Assembly (NCBI GenBank): GCA_022829145.1
Contig: CM040745.1
Location: 22,412,906 to 22,476,905, forward strand
Length of the DNA stretch: 64,000 nt
Direction of reading: 5' to 3'
Source: Albula goreensis
Taxonomy: Eukaryota; Chordata; Actinopteri; Albuliformes; Albulidae
The translations under genes were made by a program, and so were the position numbers. A model generated the notes under the pieces. The model ran no database searches. It had not been told where the DNA came from and saw only the letters and a list, made by a program, of their open reading frames with translations. Of this stretch, positions 1 through 13,260 are shown in pieces; positions within the stretch are counted from its first letter, which is position 1, and every line of letters begins with the position of its first letter.

Positions 1-125
1 CTAAGTATACAAGGCCCAAGGATTTGAAGGGGCCCACCAAGATCAGGCATTTTTTATGAAGAGAGGAGGGGCCCTTAGAGCCTGCCTGTGTACAGGGCCC
101 AGAATTTCTAGCAACGCCCCTGATG
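1..125. repeat. Old interspersed repeat fragment
   Basis: The block AGGGCCCAGAATTTCTAGCA followed by ACGCCCCTG resembles the end of a dispersed element common in fish genomes. It is cut by the window edge; class not determined. Confidence 0.35.
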
Positions 126-1051
126 TTTAATGCTCCTCATTTTTACTGTAGTACTGTGCCATAATGATGGTAGCGGTTAGAGGGTGGATTGGGATTAAGA
201 TGAGATATTGCATAGAACTGGTGTGCTGCTTGAAGATTCATGTCATATCTATTCATTCTTATGGTCACATTAAGCTCACCAATTTACTACATTCTAATCG
301 CAATTGAGGACACTGTCTTACATTGAATTGTATCTAAAATGTCTTTTTGACCTTAGATAGCCTTATTGTTGAGTCTATGAAGGCCATGGCAAATCCATTA
401 CTACATATTATCACACAGATTTGTCAACTGACCATATTGTATGCACTTCAGTCACTCTGTATATGTATGCATCCTAAATACCTAAATGCAGTGTAACCAA
501 ATGTTAATGAGAATTTTCTTTCAAGCTTTCTTTGAACTTGCAAGATATGATTACATAAAAGTAGCCGGTCACCAGCATTAACCACTCTTACAAAAAACAA
601 ACAAACAAACAAACAAAAAACCCGAAACAAGGGTGTGGTGACATGACTTCATTGCAGGGTGCTATCACAGTGTCTTTCACTTTCAATCTGGTCGTGCATC
701 CTACCCTCCCCTAAATCCAATTGAAACGGTAATTAGCCACTCAGAATTAGCCAGTGCATACACTGTGTGACTTAAATTCCAATCTAAATGCGTACTATGA
801 GTGAAGCTATTATTCTACAGGTTTTAACATTTGACGTCGGGTAAATTATGCCAACATTTCTTCTCAGTTTGACATATGATAAAGCATATATGCCACTTAC
901 ACTGATGAAATAATAAATTCGCAATCAGTTTCCCCAAGCTCATTTACAGAAAAAGGCATTTGGACAAGCAGTTATTGACTACTTCGGGAAAAAAAAATGT
1001 TACTTGCATGGTAACCTGTTTCGCAACCTGTTTGTAAAAGTAACTGCCGAC
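126..1051. other. Upstream intergenic sequence
   Basis: AT-rich sequence with an (AAAC)n tract at 591-620. No gene recognised. Confidence 0.6.
591..620. repeat. (AAAC)n microsatellite
   Basis: Tetranucleotide tract with A-run edges. Confidence 0.9.
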
Positions 1052-1348
1052 TATATAGAGACAAGCTGTAGGTTTAATCGCAATGACGTTAACTCTCTGT
1101 TTCACCTGATATGATCACGGGTATGTGTGCAGCTGGCTTGCCAAGAGAGGAGGCATGGTTCCAAATGTAGGGCATCGGTCCTCTCAGGCAGCGGGTGGAG
1201 ATTCGCTGAATTGATTAGCATTAGTCGCTGGCTCGTCCCGCAGCCCAATCAGGACGCAGAACTGCCAGAAGACAAACATCTGCTCCTGAACTCGGGCAGT
1301 AGCACTAGCAGGGCTTGATGAACACAGAACGGACCAGAGCAGCAACAA
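1052..1348 (+). promoter_or_regulatory. Candidate promoter and 5' UTR exon of the LRRC3-family gene
   Basis: A TATA-like TATATAG at 1052-1058 is followed by a stretch clearly richer in G and C than its surroundings (about 1120-1330). It ends in a possible splice donor, CAA then GTGAGG, at 1349. LRRC3-family genes usually keep the whole coding region on one exon behind a separate non-coding exon, and a strong acceptor exists at 4177-4178. Linking the two is inference; RNA reads would decide. Confidence 0.3.
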
Positions 1349-1499
1349 GTGAGGAAACATCCATCTGACTCAAACCAGACAGCCTAATGGTAACGGACTT
1401 CCATTACTGCACTTGATTTCTATGGAGAAGCCCTGTTTTTTTGCCTTGGGAGGAACAATTTGACGCATATTATCTATTAATTAACCAATTAAACTATTA

Positions 1500-1537
<38 letters not shown>

Positions 1538-4178
1538 GTTGTAGTAGCAGAAGTATGTTACATTGGTGACTTAATTGCGGTTTTGCATTTTATTCCGCGT
1601 AATAAAAAGATACATGGACTTTAGTTAAGAAAATATCGAAAATGCAGAGAGTATTTAGCGCAGTTTGTTGAAAGGCGGACTCACCTTTTGTGCTGTTGTC
1701 CAGAGTGATGCTATGGCTTAAGTGGTGAAATAGGATCAGGACTGTAAACATACTGCAATATAGGTATTCTGCAAGGCGCAAGGCATGGGGTACAGTAGCT
1801 TAGTGATGACTTTGCTGGTATTTCTCGTGCATTCTGCATATGGTATAATTATCAAGAGAATAATGACGGCGGTTAAGCTTTTTTGATATCCTTTTTAACC
1901 CTCCCCGTAGGAGCTAACACACTTTCACGTATTTTCACTTATTTTTTCTTACATGCTTTTTCATTTTTACTTTGGGATGAAAAACCTTAAACATCGATCA
2001 CGAGATATATCAGCATGTTTAGTTTCAAGGACTGTATTTTGCAGCCTCTGTTTGGTATAGTTCAACGCGAGGTAGGCTATATATCGCGTTTTCTTTGCCC
2101 CCTCATTTTTCAATGTATTGTTTACAACCATGCAGTTCAACTGAGGGGCGGTTGGAAGGCAAACTACCTTTTGAATTTTTGGCAATACGAACCATTCGTC
2201 TTCATTCGGTATACAGTGTATCGGTTTTTTTTTTTTTAACTTTTATTTGCGTTTTATCTGTACATCAGATTGAGCAGCACTTTCAGTCCTTTTTGCATTG
2301 AGAGGAGAAACTCGTGTACAAGTCAAATTATAGATATGTCCTGCAGTTTGATTTACTGAAATAATCTGTTGTAAATATTAAATAACGTTAATTTTAAAAG
2401 AATATATGTATGTGCTTGTTCATTTTTAATGTTTGGTAAAACATTTGAGTTCGGTTGATAGTGCTCTCTGTTTCTATTTTTGTTAAGCTTAATAAACTTA
2501 AAAATTATATCGTATCTTTAAGGAGTACATTAACGGGTGATAACGCATGATAAGGGACAAGCGATTACCTTGAATCATATTATAATATTGCATAAAATGA
2601 CATTTTTTACAAATACCTGTCTTTGTGTCATTTCATTCATTGTATTTGATAAGATATTGCATATGTGTTTAACTCTTCCAATGGGGTGAAACTCGATATT
2701 TTATTTTCTCGTAACTTTGTCCTGTATGTCTGTTGTTTCGGATATGAATGATGCTCAGGGGTTTATGTAAGTCCAGCTTCATCATGGATTTACTTTAACT
2801 TTTTAACTTGGCCTTCAGGTGATTTGCAAAGTTTAAGTGCTAGCTGGCATTGCAGGTTTGGGTCTGGCTCATAGGTGTTTGGGCCCTAGTTATGCCATTG
2901 CTGGCCATGGTTGGAGATCAACAATGCCAAAGCAAGAATCATCAGAATCTCAGCCACTCCAGGGAAGAATAGGCTTCGAGTCTGTTAAAATCCTCAGTCT
3001 CCTCACTCCCTTGTGGCATGTCCTGGCTGTTTGGCTGCCTGCAAGATTGGTGAACTAATAATATGTAAACTTCATTTTCCTTTGACTGCATTTGCAGTAT
3101 GTGATTGGTCTGGCATCTGTAGTGTGGATTCATGTGAATCGTTAGTGTGAACTGCCTCTTCCTCCTGGGTTGCTTGGTAAGATTAATATAAGTTCAGTTG
3201 GTGGGGATGACAAACGTATAATTCAGGTGGGGAAAAAGGGAAAAAAAATGCCAAGAAATATGCTGCCTTGAAATGTAAATATATCGGGCCAATTTCCTTG
3301 AATTGTGATGTTACTAGATACATTTTATACACCAAATTCTATAACAAACTTGTAGTTTTAATAAATGTATATATCTTGTTAATGGCAGTTAAAAATAAGT
3401 AGTGGATGTTGTTTAGATATTGCTGATTGTGTGTGTTTTTCTTGGTTTTTGAATTGTATCATTCTTCCAATATGTGTTCCTGAAACAAGATACTAAAATT
3501 TGTGCTAAATCCCTGAGCATTCCAAACCCCTGAGCATTTGTGTAGACATTATTATATACAGGCACAGGTGATCTAGATCCACAGTGAAAATGACAGCAGA
3601 GTGAATTATGGTTTAGGTGTGCGGTCAGTGTGGTCCACAAGAGGGAGCAGCATTTCAGTACTGTCTTGCAATTCCTTATAACCATCCTAATGCTGTTTTT
3701 TCACACCATTGTAGAGAAAAAAAGATTTTATTTCCTGTGAATTAAACTAGGACAACAGCTGAGGAATTTCTCATTCTATGTGACCTACATATGCCTTAAA
3801 ATGTGTGTTAGGTTGTGACTGCATTATTGGGTACAATGATTATTGATGGGTGCTCATCAGAGAATAGAAAGACTTCAACTTAAAAATTAAGAAGTTCATA
3901 CAGATAAAGTAGACTACACTAATCAAACCGGATAACATTTAAAAATTATAATTCTTTGCTTGACATGATTAAACAAAGGGCCACGTGTAACAGAATGTGT
4001 ACAGTATAGAAAGGCTAATTTAGTGGCGTCAGCTTTGAACACTGTAAAACCTTTGTAATGAAAAGCCAATGCAAATTAAATATATACTGATAAAAATAGC
4101 TTAAAGAACAAGCTCATCTGTCTGTGCTACATGTCCATGCCTTTACATTGTCAGTTTGTTCTGTCTTTTTTCTTTCAG
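1349..4178 (+). other. Presumed intron 1 of the LRRC3-family gene
   Basis: No coding signal. Contains an (ATT)n tract at 1495-1536 and AT-rich sequence up to the strong acceptor at 4177. Its status as an intron depends on the proposed first exon. Confidence 0.4.
1495..1536. repeat. (ATT)n microsatellite
   Basis: About fourteen trinucleotide units with one interruption (TTG) near the start. Confidence 0.95.
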
Positions 4179-4573
4179 TTCCCACCTGGAAAGGCATGTG
4201 ACTACTTGTATCATTCATCCATGTTGAACATTCTGAAATGAGGACAAATATTTCTTAAACATATTACCCATGACACTCTGACACATTTTGTAGAATGTTC
4301 TCAAAAATTTCACTTCTGCATATTTTCTATTGCACATACAATGCATTGGCAAAATTCATTTTGACAGGAGCTGGCATAAACTGCTGGAAAAGTTAGCAAA
4401 CATTGTTTGGAAATTTATTCATTAAGTACTAAAACAATTCTCATGCTAGAAGTGCCTTTCAGTCTGTCACCGGACATATTGTCCAGCATGACCTCTCATT
4501 AACTCAAATGGCATAATGACTGGTGTACAATTATATGGCTAATCAGAGAGAGCATCTGGATATAGTGAAACCA
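4179..4573 (+). other. 5' UTR part of the LRRC3-family coding exon
   Basis: A pyrimidine-rich tract (TTCTGTCTTTTTTCTTTCAG) ends in an AG at 4177-4178, one of the best acceptors in this part of the window, about 395 bases before the chosen ATG. The stretch has several upstream ATGs in other frames (for example near 4194 and 4221), so translation from the main start may be damped or use reinitiation. The acceptor is seen; its use is inferred. Confidence 0.5.
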
Positions 4574-5362
4574 ATGGGGCCTGATATGCCCAGGAAACCT
4601 GTTATCACAGCCACCTCTGTCCATGTCAGGGGCTCTTTTTTGGTAACAGTTCTCATGTTCACCCTGGTGTCAGCTTGCCCTAAGAGCTGCAACTGTTCAG
4701 AGAAGAATGGCATGATGGTCGTGCAGTGTATCTCTCGCAACCTGGAGAAGATCCCCTCGGACTTGCCACGGGACACAGTGTCGTTGCTGCTGGGCTCGAA
4801 CCGCATCACCAGAATCCCTAACCAGGCCTTCAAGGACCTACACCAACTGCAGGAGCTGGACCTTTCACGAAATGCCATCGAGGACGTGGATGCAGGGGCA
4901 TTCTTGGGGGTCTCAGAAGGCCTCCGGATGCTGGACCTCTCCAACAACCGCATCCGCAGTGTGCCCAAGGAGGCATTTGCCCGGCTGCAGGCTAAGATCC
5001 GTCTGTCTAACAACCCATGGCACTGTGAGTGCACCCTGCAGGAGGTGCTTCGGGAGCTGCGGCTGGACCCTGAGACAGTGGGCGAGGTCAGCTGCCACAC
5101 TTCAGTGCAGGAGGAGTATGCTGGCAAGCCCGTCATCCAGGTGCTGGACTCTGGCATCAACTTCTGCAACTTCCACCACCGGACAACCGACGTGGCCATG
5201 TTTGTCACCATGTTTGGCTGGTTCACTATGGTCATCGCTTATGTTATTTACTATGTTCGGCATAACCAGGAGGATGCCAGGAGGCACCTAGAGTACCTCA
5301 AGTCCCTCCCCAGCAGTTCACAGATTAGCAAGGACTTGGACACAATCAGCACTGTGCTTTAG
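4574..5362 (+). CDS. lrrc3: LRRC3-family leucine-rich-repeat single-pass membrane protein
   Basis: The frame gives 262 residues on one exon, close to the roughly 257-259 of vertebrate LRRC3 and LRRC3B. In order it has a hydrophobic signal segment (about residues 22-34), a cysteine LRR N-cap starting at Cys35 (CPKSCNC), about three LRRs (motifs such as LQELDLSRNAIEDV and LRMLDLSNNRI), an LRR C-cap beginning NNPWHCEC, and a membrane span (about 207-228) containing VTMFGWFTMVIAYV. A charged tail RHNQEDARRHLEYLKSLP follows and the protein ends STVL, a class I PDZ ligand by pattern. The LRR C-cap and pre-membrane region (AKIRLS, CHTSVQEE, HRTTDVAM) are closer to LRRC3 than to LRRC3B as I remember them. 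The start at 4574 is preferred because the N-terminus (MGPDMPRKP) then aligns with LRRC3; in-frame ATGs at 4535 and 4586 are alternatives. The molecular role is poorly known; a membrane recognition or adhesion role is inferred from the fold. Family assignment is firm, orthology within it is not. Confidence 0.92.
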   Translation: MGPDMPRKPVITATSVHVRGSFLVTVLMFTLVSACPKSCNCSEKNGMMVVQCISRNLEKIPSDLPRDTVSLLLGSNRITRIPNQAFKDLHQLQELDLSRNAIEDVDAGAFLGVSEGLRMLDLSNNRIRSVPKEAFARLQAKIRLSNNPWHCECTLQEVLRELRLDPETVGEVSCHTSVQEEYAGKPVIQVLDSGINFCNFHHRTTDVAMFVTMFGWFTMVIAYVIYYVRHNQEDARRHLEYLKSLPSSSQISKDLDTISTVL

Positions 5363-5388
5363 CACTCCTTCTCACTGTGATCTGGGTA

Positions 5389-5425
<37 letters not shown>

Positions 5426-7755
5426 ACCTTGAACGATACACAAGCAGAAGTTGTCAAAACACAAAATTAACAAAACAAAAAATGTATCATGACTGTGCAG
5501 TTTTGTCTTACAACAGTTTATGGTCTGAAAGAAGAGCATGGAGAAGATTTTTCAGAGCTGAGACACAACTTATACATCAGTATTTATTTTAGAGGTAATC
5601 TTTTTTGTTTAGTCTTTGCAACAAAGTGATTAATAACATAAAACCTTTTTCTTACAGTCAGCAGAGCAGTAAGGTTTTAATTAATGTTTTTTTTTAATTG
5701 AACTTGGGTCATGCAAATTTTAGGCCTCATAAAATGAGCCACAAACCACAGCATTTGGCAGTGATTGTGTATCAACATTTTGTCACAGCTATCATTCCTC
5801 CCCATACAGAGTTAAACCTACACGTCAAATTTGATTAAAATCATTATGGGGCATAGGCTGAGAAATTCACCTTCCATTCCTCTTCATGCTGTTTGCCTAG
5901 ATTAACTCACATTACCCTCTAGAATGAATAATACAATAATAAAATACCCTCTAGATAAATAATATACCATTGCAGTGTAATTTGTGCCAGGCTATTAATA
6001 GTTTAGCTGTGCAAAGTGCAAACCTGCTGCTGTATCTCCATTATCTGGTAACAAGACGTTATAAGGTCCCACAGTTGCTCCCAGATAATTTAAAGTATTC
6101 CTTTACATATAAAGTGAATCACATGTTTTAAAACTGCAGTGGCTTAAGACTCAGTTTGATAGCCCAAGTAATCTATTGCGTTATGGTAAATAATTAACTA
6201 CTGAAGTAACATTAAGCAATTCTGCATTGTGCTATATATGTAACATCCTTTGAAAATTTAAGTAAGCTTAAATTTGGCCTTTTTTACTTCATGGTCATGA
6301 TGATGTAGAAATACTGCATGGAATCCGATGGCTGTTATTGACAGTTCTCTGACCCAGGTTTCTGGTTCTGTTATGATTACATTTCTTAAGTTCCCTATGC
6401 TACCAACAGAAAATTAAGAAAACATACCGACACTGTGTAACCCTACATGTCAAAATGGAAATGACAGAGAGCTTCTTTATAAGTTTGCTTAGATCTTTTC
6501 AAGAGGGTTACATTTTATGACATCAGTTTCACTATGGTCAAAGATGGGCAAATTTACAAATACAAAAGTAAAATGCCTGTTTTGGAAGATTAACCATTGC
6601 AGGTGTAGCTAGCTAGACTAGATATCTATCTATTAAAACCTGAGGTAACTAATGCTAGCTACAATAGTTTTAGATAATTTGGTAGTTGTTTGTGCCTTTG
6701 TGTACCATAAAAAGGAGAATCAATGTTTGGATCTTATTCCATGCTGTTGTTGCTGTTGCTGATGTTACTTTGACATGTGTATTGCTAGCTGTGTATTATT
6801 TATTGTTTTCACATGTCTGTATTAGACAACAAATTAACTTTTGGCATTTTCACTGAAATTCCAGTGGAGCGATGGTCTGATGACGCGTTGTACTTGACAT
6901 TGAGTATCTGATGTAAACATAATGTTTTTCAGATTTTTACAAAAATGCTTCTTTTATACGATTGCACATTTCAGTAAATGATATGTTCTACTAAATAAAG
7001 ATTTGCAGGGCTGTTATCCCTCTTCACAGACATCTAAAGAGTTAAAGAAGTATCACAGATGTGTGTATGCATACCCAGGTCTGGTAATCTTTTAGAATGA
7101 AAATGAAATTTGTTACTCAAAAGTCAATGACAATGTGCCAAAGTAATTAGACTGTTCTATCTCTCTCAGTCCCTTCCCCAACCTTTCCCCACCTAATTTT
7201 GAAGTCATGATGGTTTGTCTGAATTTTGTAATCCGAAAGTGCCTACAGTACCTTTCCAGTACCTTAACGCTGTGCTCACAGTTGTTCTAGGCTCAGACTC
7301 CCATTTTATCCTTTCCTACCGCTCTGCTGCTACTGAGACAAGATGCTCACTCCACTGTTCTTTCATTAGGGCTGTAGAATCATGATGTGATCTTGTGTAA
7401 TGTATTGCTTGATGTTAACTGTGTTGACTCCTTCTTTGTTCTATCATGGAAACTACAATGGTGTTAAGTATTACAATCAAATATTCTTTCTAGCAGTTGT
7501 ACAAGAGACAACTGTGCATACTGAGCTTTTTGAATGTACCACTGACAGTATAAAATATTTTATACATACTTAGCAACAGAGACTTGAACTGTGCATTTTT
7601 ATTATTCTATTTAAAGGGCTACTCTCCATCAATGTAGTCCTCTTAGTGTACACAAATTTATACATTTATTTACCATTTTTTATTTTTGTAGTATTGTAGA
7701 TTATTTATTGTCTGCCATACCAACTTTTAAAAATAAAAGATTTTGTCTTTACACT
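5363..7755 (+). other. 3' UTR of the LRRC3-family gene with poly(A) signals
   Basis: No gene-like frame follows the stop for over 2 kb. AATAAA signals occur at 6994-6999 and 7732-7737; the second is followed by a T-rich stretch and is the likelier distal end. The UTR carries a (TG)n tract just after the stop and an exact inverted repeat at 6254-6275 (AAATTTAAG, loop TAAG, CTTAAATTT). The exact end is a guess from the signals. Confidence 0.55.
5393..5422. repeat. (TG)n microsatellite
   Basis: Fifteen TG units beginning about 30 bases after the LRRC3-family stop codon, so it would be part of the 3' UTR. Confidence 0.95.
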
Positions 7756-10700
7756 GACCTTAAATCATTTATTACCAGTTGTGTTTTATGTGTTTTTCAT
7801 TTCTTTTCCAGTTATTTAAATAAGAGTCATAGTTAGCCTGTGTGGATGGCAGTGTCTTACTGCTGTTTAATTGTTTGGGTTTTCACCTTGATTTATTGAT
7901 ACTTCTTCTTATCGTTTCTAGAGTTCTGAGGTTTCAGAATGGTTGATAAATCAAAGGACTGCAAGATGAATCTGATATGAAAAAGTGAGGAAATGACATC
8001 CAAAGGAAACCACAATTTACCATGTATGACCCTGCAGAAATGAAAATGAATGACTGCTTTCTTACGATCAGTGGAAAACTGGCATCATAATAAATAATAG
8101 ATTTTTTCAATCTCTGTCTTTGCAGCAACACCCATGCATTTTTCACAGGAGTTCAGCCCACTTAGAGGTTTTTTTGGCAAAATCTGAGCTTTTTTTGGGC
8201 TGAATCAGTAAATCACAGAGTTGTGCTATTGAGATGTTATGTCCCAAGGACTTTTCCTTTTTGGTAAGCTCATTCTGAATATGCTAATAAACATTTTTTA
8301 CACAATTATGAAAAACATACATGCCCCAGCCATGTCAATAAAAATATTATTTATTGCTTTTTATATTTATGCTTAGATTTTTATTCCAGCTTCCTTCTGT
8401 AGTTATGTATCACCTTTACCTATATGTGAAAGGATGGTAATGAAAGGACTTATTTACAATTAACTGAAAAACCATCCTTTGCTATTTTTTTGCCTATGAT
8501 AAACATTTTCTTTTTATAACTGCATTTTTTTATAGTGTACTGTTTCATTCTATTTCTGCTGCCGTTATCCTTAACAATAATTTGGATGCCAATTTTGTAT
8601 TTGGTAAGAAATCAGCTCCCAGAACAGATGTTTGTAATCAGCAGCCCTGGTGTTTCCATCCTAGTAACAGGAACAGAGGTAATATATAACATCCCTTCAG
8701 TGCCCTCAATGCAGCATGAGAGCAAATGTGACCCACTTACAGTATTAGCTTCATAAGGATCACATGTAATGTTCATTGTTCATTGCATGGCCTTTACTTT
8801 AGGTTAACACCTCATGCTCCATGCACCAAATGCACCAATGGACTTTCTTTCTTTCTCTGAAACTTTCTTTCCATCCCACATCACTTCCATGTGACAGAAT
8901 GTTTTTTTTTCAGAATGTTGAAGTAAAAATCCTTCAAAAATAAAAATAACCACCATACTATGACCTGAAATTATGCATATGTTAATAATAATGCATATGT
9001 TCCAGTTGCTCCATGTAACTGAAGGTGTAAACAAAGTTTTATGCAACTTTTTAGCAAGGTAAGTGACTCCACACATTGTAAGCTTATTTGCCATTTCTTT
9101 CATTAAATAATCCATTCATGACTTAAAGAAATAATAATTGATTAGTTGGTTGTCCAGTGGCAATTAGTTTTGAGTTAATGTGCCTGTATATGTGTGAGAG
9201 TATAAAAAAATGTACAAAGTTTGTAATGCAAAGAACAGTATTTTCCTTCCTCTTTCTATAGCAACCAATTAAATTCATTGAAGAACTAACTAGTTTGTCG
9301 TTTTTCCAAATGTGTTTTTAAACACTCTCTCTCTCTCTGATTTGTTTTTAATTTACACTGTATTAACTGAATTTATGAGTATGCTAAGTAAGGACATATA
9401 TATGTTTGCTAATTTGGTGCTGCAGCATTGAGAAACTCTGATCAGACCCTGTTAATCTGTTCATGTAAAGATAAAGGAGTAAGCCTTTGTGACGTGATAA
9501 TTATGCATTATTGCACAATTATACCCAAAGGCTAATGTGTAATGGTGACTTTACTCTTATGTGGAGTTACCACTGTGATTTACAATTTGAGAATACATCT
9601 TGCAGTCATACCTGCATTATATATTATGGGTAGATGACTATACTTTGAAGGGCTCTTGTGTCAGACAGTGTGGCTTAAAATAATCAGTTTTCAGTTTTGG
9701 TAAATTGCTTGATAAATGAGTGTCACTGGCAGAGAATGTGACATGATCTCTGTTGTTACTGAACTTTCCTAATGAGTAGTTGTCACGAAGATTAAAATAC
9801 ATTCAGGTTGAGATTTATTTATTAATTAATTGATTTATTAACTTACTGTTTTGTTTAATTCTGCCCAGCTGTGAGTCTGAAGGTTATGAGACACTGTAGA
9901 GGATCTGTTCAGAGTACCACTGAAAGCCAGTGAGTCCATTAATCGTATTTAGATGAGGAAGCACAGGAGATAGATGCTGTGACAAGAAGGCTCAGATATG
10001 AGCAAGCTCTGTAAATTTAGACCACAACAATGCATTCATTGTTTTCCCCAGAAATCAAATAAAATGAATCTAGTAAAATCTATTTATGACTATTTTTCTT
10101 GGTATAGTTTTAGCTGTGGAGGAAAAAACGTCATAGTGATGTGGTCATCAGAAGTAAATGAGTTCTACTTTAACAGCTACTCACCACTCAGCCTTGTTTG
10201 GATTCAGACTGCTGTGGCTATATTGATTTTTACCTGCAACAGCATTTTCAAGCATACCATCTCAATGTATATATCAACTACAGCATAAATTTTGGCTTAT
10301 TTCTGCACTCAATGTATATTTTTTAGGCTTGCATAAATGGTATCATATAATAAAATGAAATGTATTTGAAGCTACTTGTAGTTGTAATTCTGTCAAAAGG
10401 AATTAGTGTCTTTGCTATTAAAATAATAAAAATTGAACAGCCATTCTATGAGAAAATTGTGGGGGCTAATAAATATGTTGGATTGTTCTAAACAGCACTT
10501 GACAAATGACTCCTATTAGAGCTCTGAAAACTGGTCCCTTGCTAACAAAAGAGAATAAATGCCATGCTGAGGTAATGCACTTTGGAGATGGGCATAAAGC
10601 AGTTTTGTTTGATGCTTGTCCAGAGGTGGCTGGGACTCATTCATATGGCTTCCTGTCACTGCTGTGCTGGTGGTATGGAAACATGGCGATGCTCTTGGGG

Positions 10701-13024
10701 ATTTGGAATAGGAGCGAGGGGTCAGCAGGTCTGCCATGGTCCGGTGTATGGTGTTGCTAGGGCTACTGTGAAAACACAAACAATTATTCAAACGACTTTT
10801 ATTTATATAATCTGTAATTAGGATGATACATGCGACCGGTTTTATTGCATCAGTTATATATTACTGATGGATGGACATTGTCTAATTCTTTAGAAAATGA
10901 CTTCTGCATGTGGAATTCATCATCACCATTTTCCAAAACAGATTTTGCATTTTAATGTAAAATTCAAGCTTCATTCAAAGATGCTTCAGCATGCCATTGT
11001 ACTTTAAAGACACTCCTTAAACATGTTCATTGGCAAAAAAAGGGAAATAAAGGGCTGGTAAACAGGTGAATTTGAATAAATAAATCATGCAATAGTGCTG
11101 AACAAAAACATGAACAAAACTAATCATTTTATATCGAACAAAACACACCATTCTGCTTCGTGATTCATAATTTATGTATATTTAAGAATATTTATACATC
11201 CTATTGTTAGTCTCACTTTGGCATATGAATTATTTAAAGAACAGAGCGGGATCCAGAGCATATCCTTTCCTTTTCATCAGACCGGTTGTGATTTTTTCTA
11301 GAAGACCTCTGGGTGAGTCATTTGTTTTGTCCATTCTTTGAGGTTTCAGAAAGGGTAAATAGGTAAAATGTCTGAATAATTTCATTAATTCTTGGCTACC
11401 TGTTTGTTCATGTGGTAACCATGGAGAACAGAGAGCTTGAATGGCGTAAATGAGGGACTTAAACACACAACAAGGCTTCTTTCATCAATACCAGACATCC
11501 TAAAGCTGTGCCCTATTAGTTGAACCACAGTTGTCAAGGGAGAATCGCCTCCTTTCTGTAGGACTGTCAATTTCCCCCTTCCCTTATACTAACACTATTG
11601 ATTTATAAAGCCAAGCTCTTGAGTTTCTTCTTTATTTAACCTCCTTTTGATGTGTCCCTTTTTTCATTTTTCTGTTTTAATACCAGATAGGACAAAGTCA
11701 GACTTTCATGATTAATTAGACAATTGGTTAATGTTGGTGGTAATGATGATGATGATGGTTATTATGCTAGTGATAAAAATATCTACAAATTAATCATACC
11801 TCAATTCATTTTTGTACTGATTTTTGTACAGATTTCACAATAATAAATATTCATGGGGGCCATCTGTGTATTCTGATCCATTCCCCATGTCCATTGTTTC
11901 AGCAGTGTATTTTTTATATTTGATATTTTATTAATTTTACATGTATATACAACATGTAATGAATATGCCAATAATATAAGGTGCTGGGCTACTGTCTGAC
12001 ATCAGAACGCTTCAGAGAGGCCTTTTTGGAATGCCCTTGATTCATGATACAAGTTTTAAATGTTGCAAGTGGGACAATGGAGCCTCTTTATGGTGGAAAG
12101 TCTGTAGATCTTTGAGAAGATGGAAAATTAAGAAGATAGAAATATACTGTGCAATCTGTTTTCCCAAACTTCTCATAAAGGTTGACTGATGTTTAAATTG
12201 GGAGAGGAAACTAAAGGTGCTCACAGAACAACTCTTGAATTTAGCAGTGTTAGAGAGTGCCTATCATTTTGTAATCTGAACACCTTGTGGACACAATATA
12301 TGTATTATACCATGTGTCTGGTATTCAAAAAAGGCTTAATATTCCATAGATTTGAATTTACCATGCACTCTTAAAATCAGACCCAGAAAAATATTCAATG
12401 TACTTCAAGGATTAAAAGTGATGTAAATATTGCTCTCTGAGTGTGAGCAAGGCTAAATGAGTAGCTAAAAAGGGGGATAATCTGCCAGGGAGTGAAATTA
12501 CCTGAAAAATATACTGGTCTGTGTAATAGTATAATAAAATAAACCCAGCAGATAATGCACAATGCAAGGCACTCAAAACAAAGATATCAAAGTTAGATGC
12601 ACAATTTTTAACTTGTAGAGAAATTGCTATGTAAATACATAAAACTTTTTTATTTATACTTGTAATCATTCATACTCTGCATTGGCATGTTAGTTAATGT
12701 CCTGTCATAAAAAGCTCTACATGTAAAATAAAGGCTTTGCAGGTTAGGCTGTTTGCACATGTTTGGGTTGTCCCCAGTGCATTCCACTGGTTTGTTGAAG
12801 GATGAGAACATGTTGTGCACATCTCTGTATGACTTTGACAAGCAATTTAAGACAGCATGACCATGATGATTGAGCTGGGGGAGCCCTTACAATCACCTCA
12901 CATGTATATTTATTTTGTGTAAAATACCTTTCACTTTAAGATTTAAATGATGCTTATTCCTCACTTGCCAGTCATGCATATCTATCATTCTTCTGGAAAA
13001 TCACAGTGATCAAAAATTATTCTC

Positions 13025-13260
13025 TCCTTGTAAATAAGGGCCCTTCAGGCCCGTCTTGGCTGTGGCTGGGTTTTGAAATCACTCGGCCTCAATTTGCTCA
13101 GTGGCTCCCTTTTCCCAGCTCACCTCAGCATGCTGACCTTCGCAGTGGAGAACCTCAATAGGGGAATCCAATTTCTCTAAGTACAGCATAAGCCAACCGT
13201 GTTCTGAGTGACTGGGCTTGACTGCTGTTCTCATGCTAAGTGCATTCTCTCCTCCCCTGT
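13025..13260. promoter_or_regulatory. Candidate conserved non-coding element
   Basis: A block clearly richer in G and C than its surroundings, with no repeat character and no open coding frame. Such islands between developmental genes are often enhancers; conservation is untested. Confidence 0.2.

Noticed and set aside
4543..5235. 230-codon open frame on the - strand across the LRRC3-family exon
   Set aside because: It mirrors the GC-rich + strand coding region, has no recognisable domain, and the sense frame has a clear family match.
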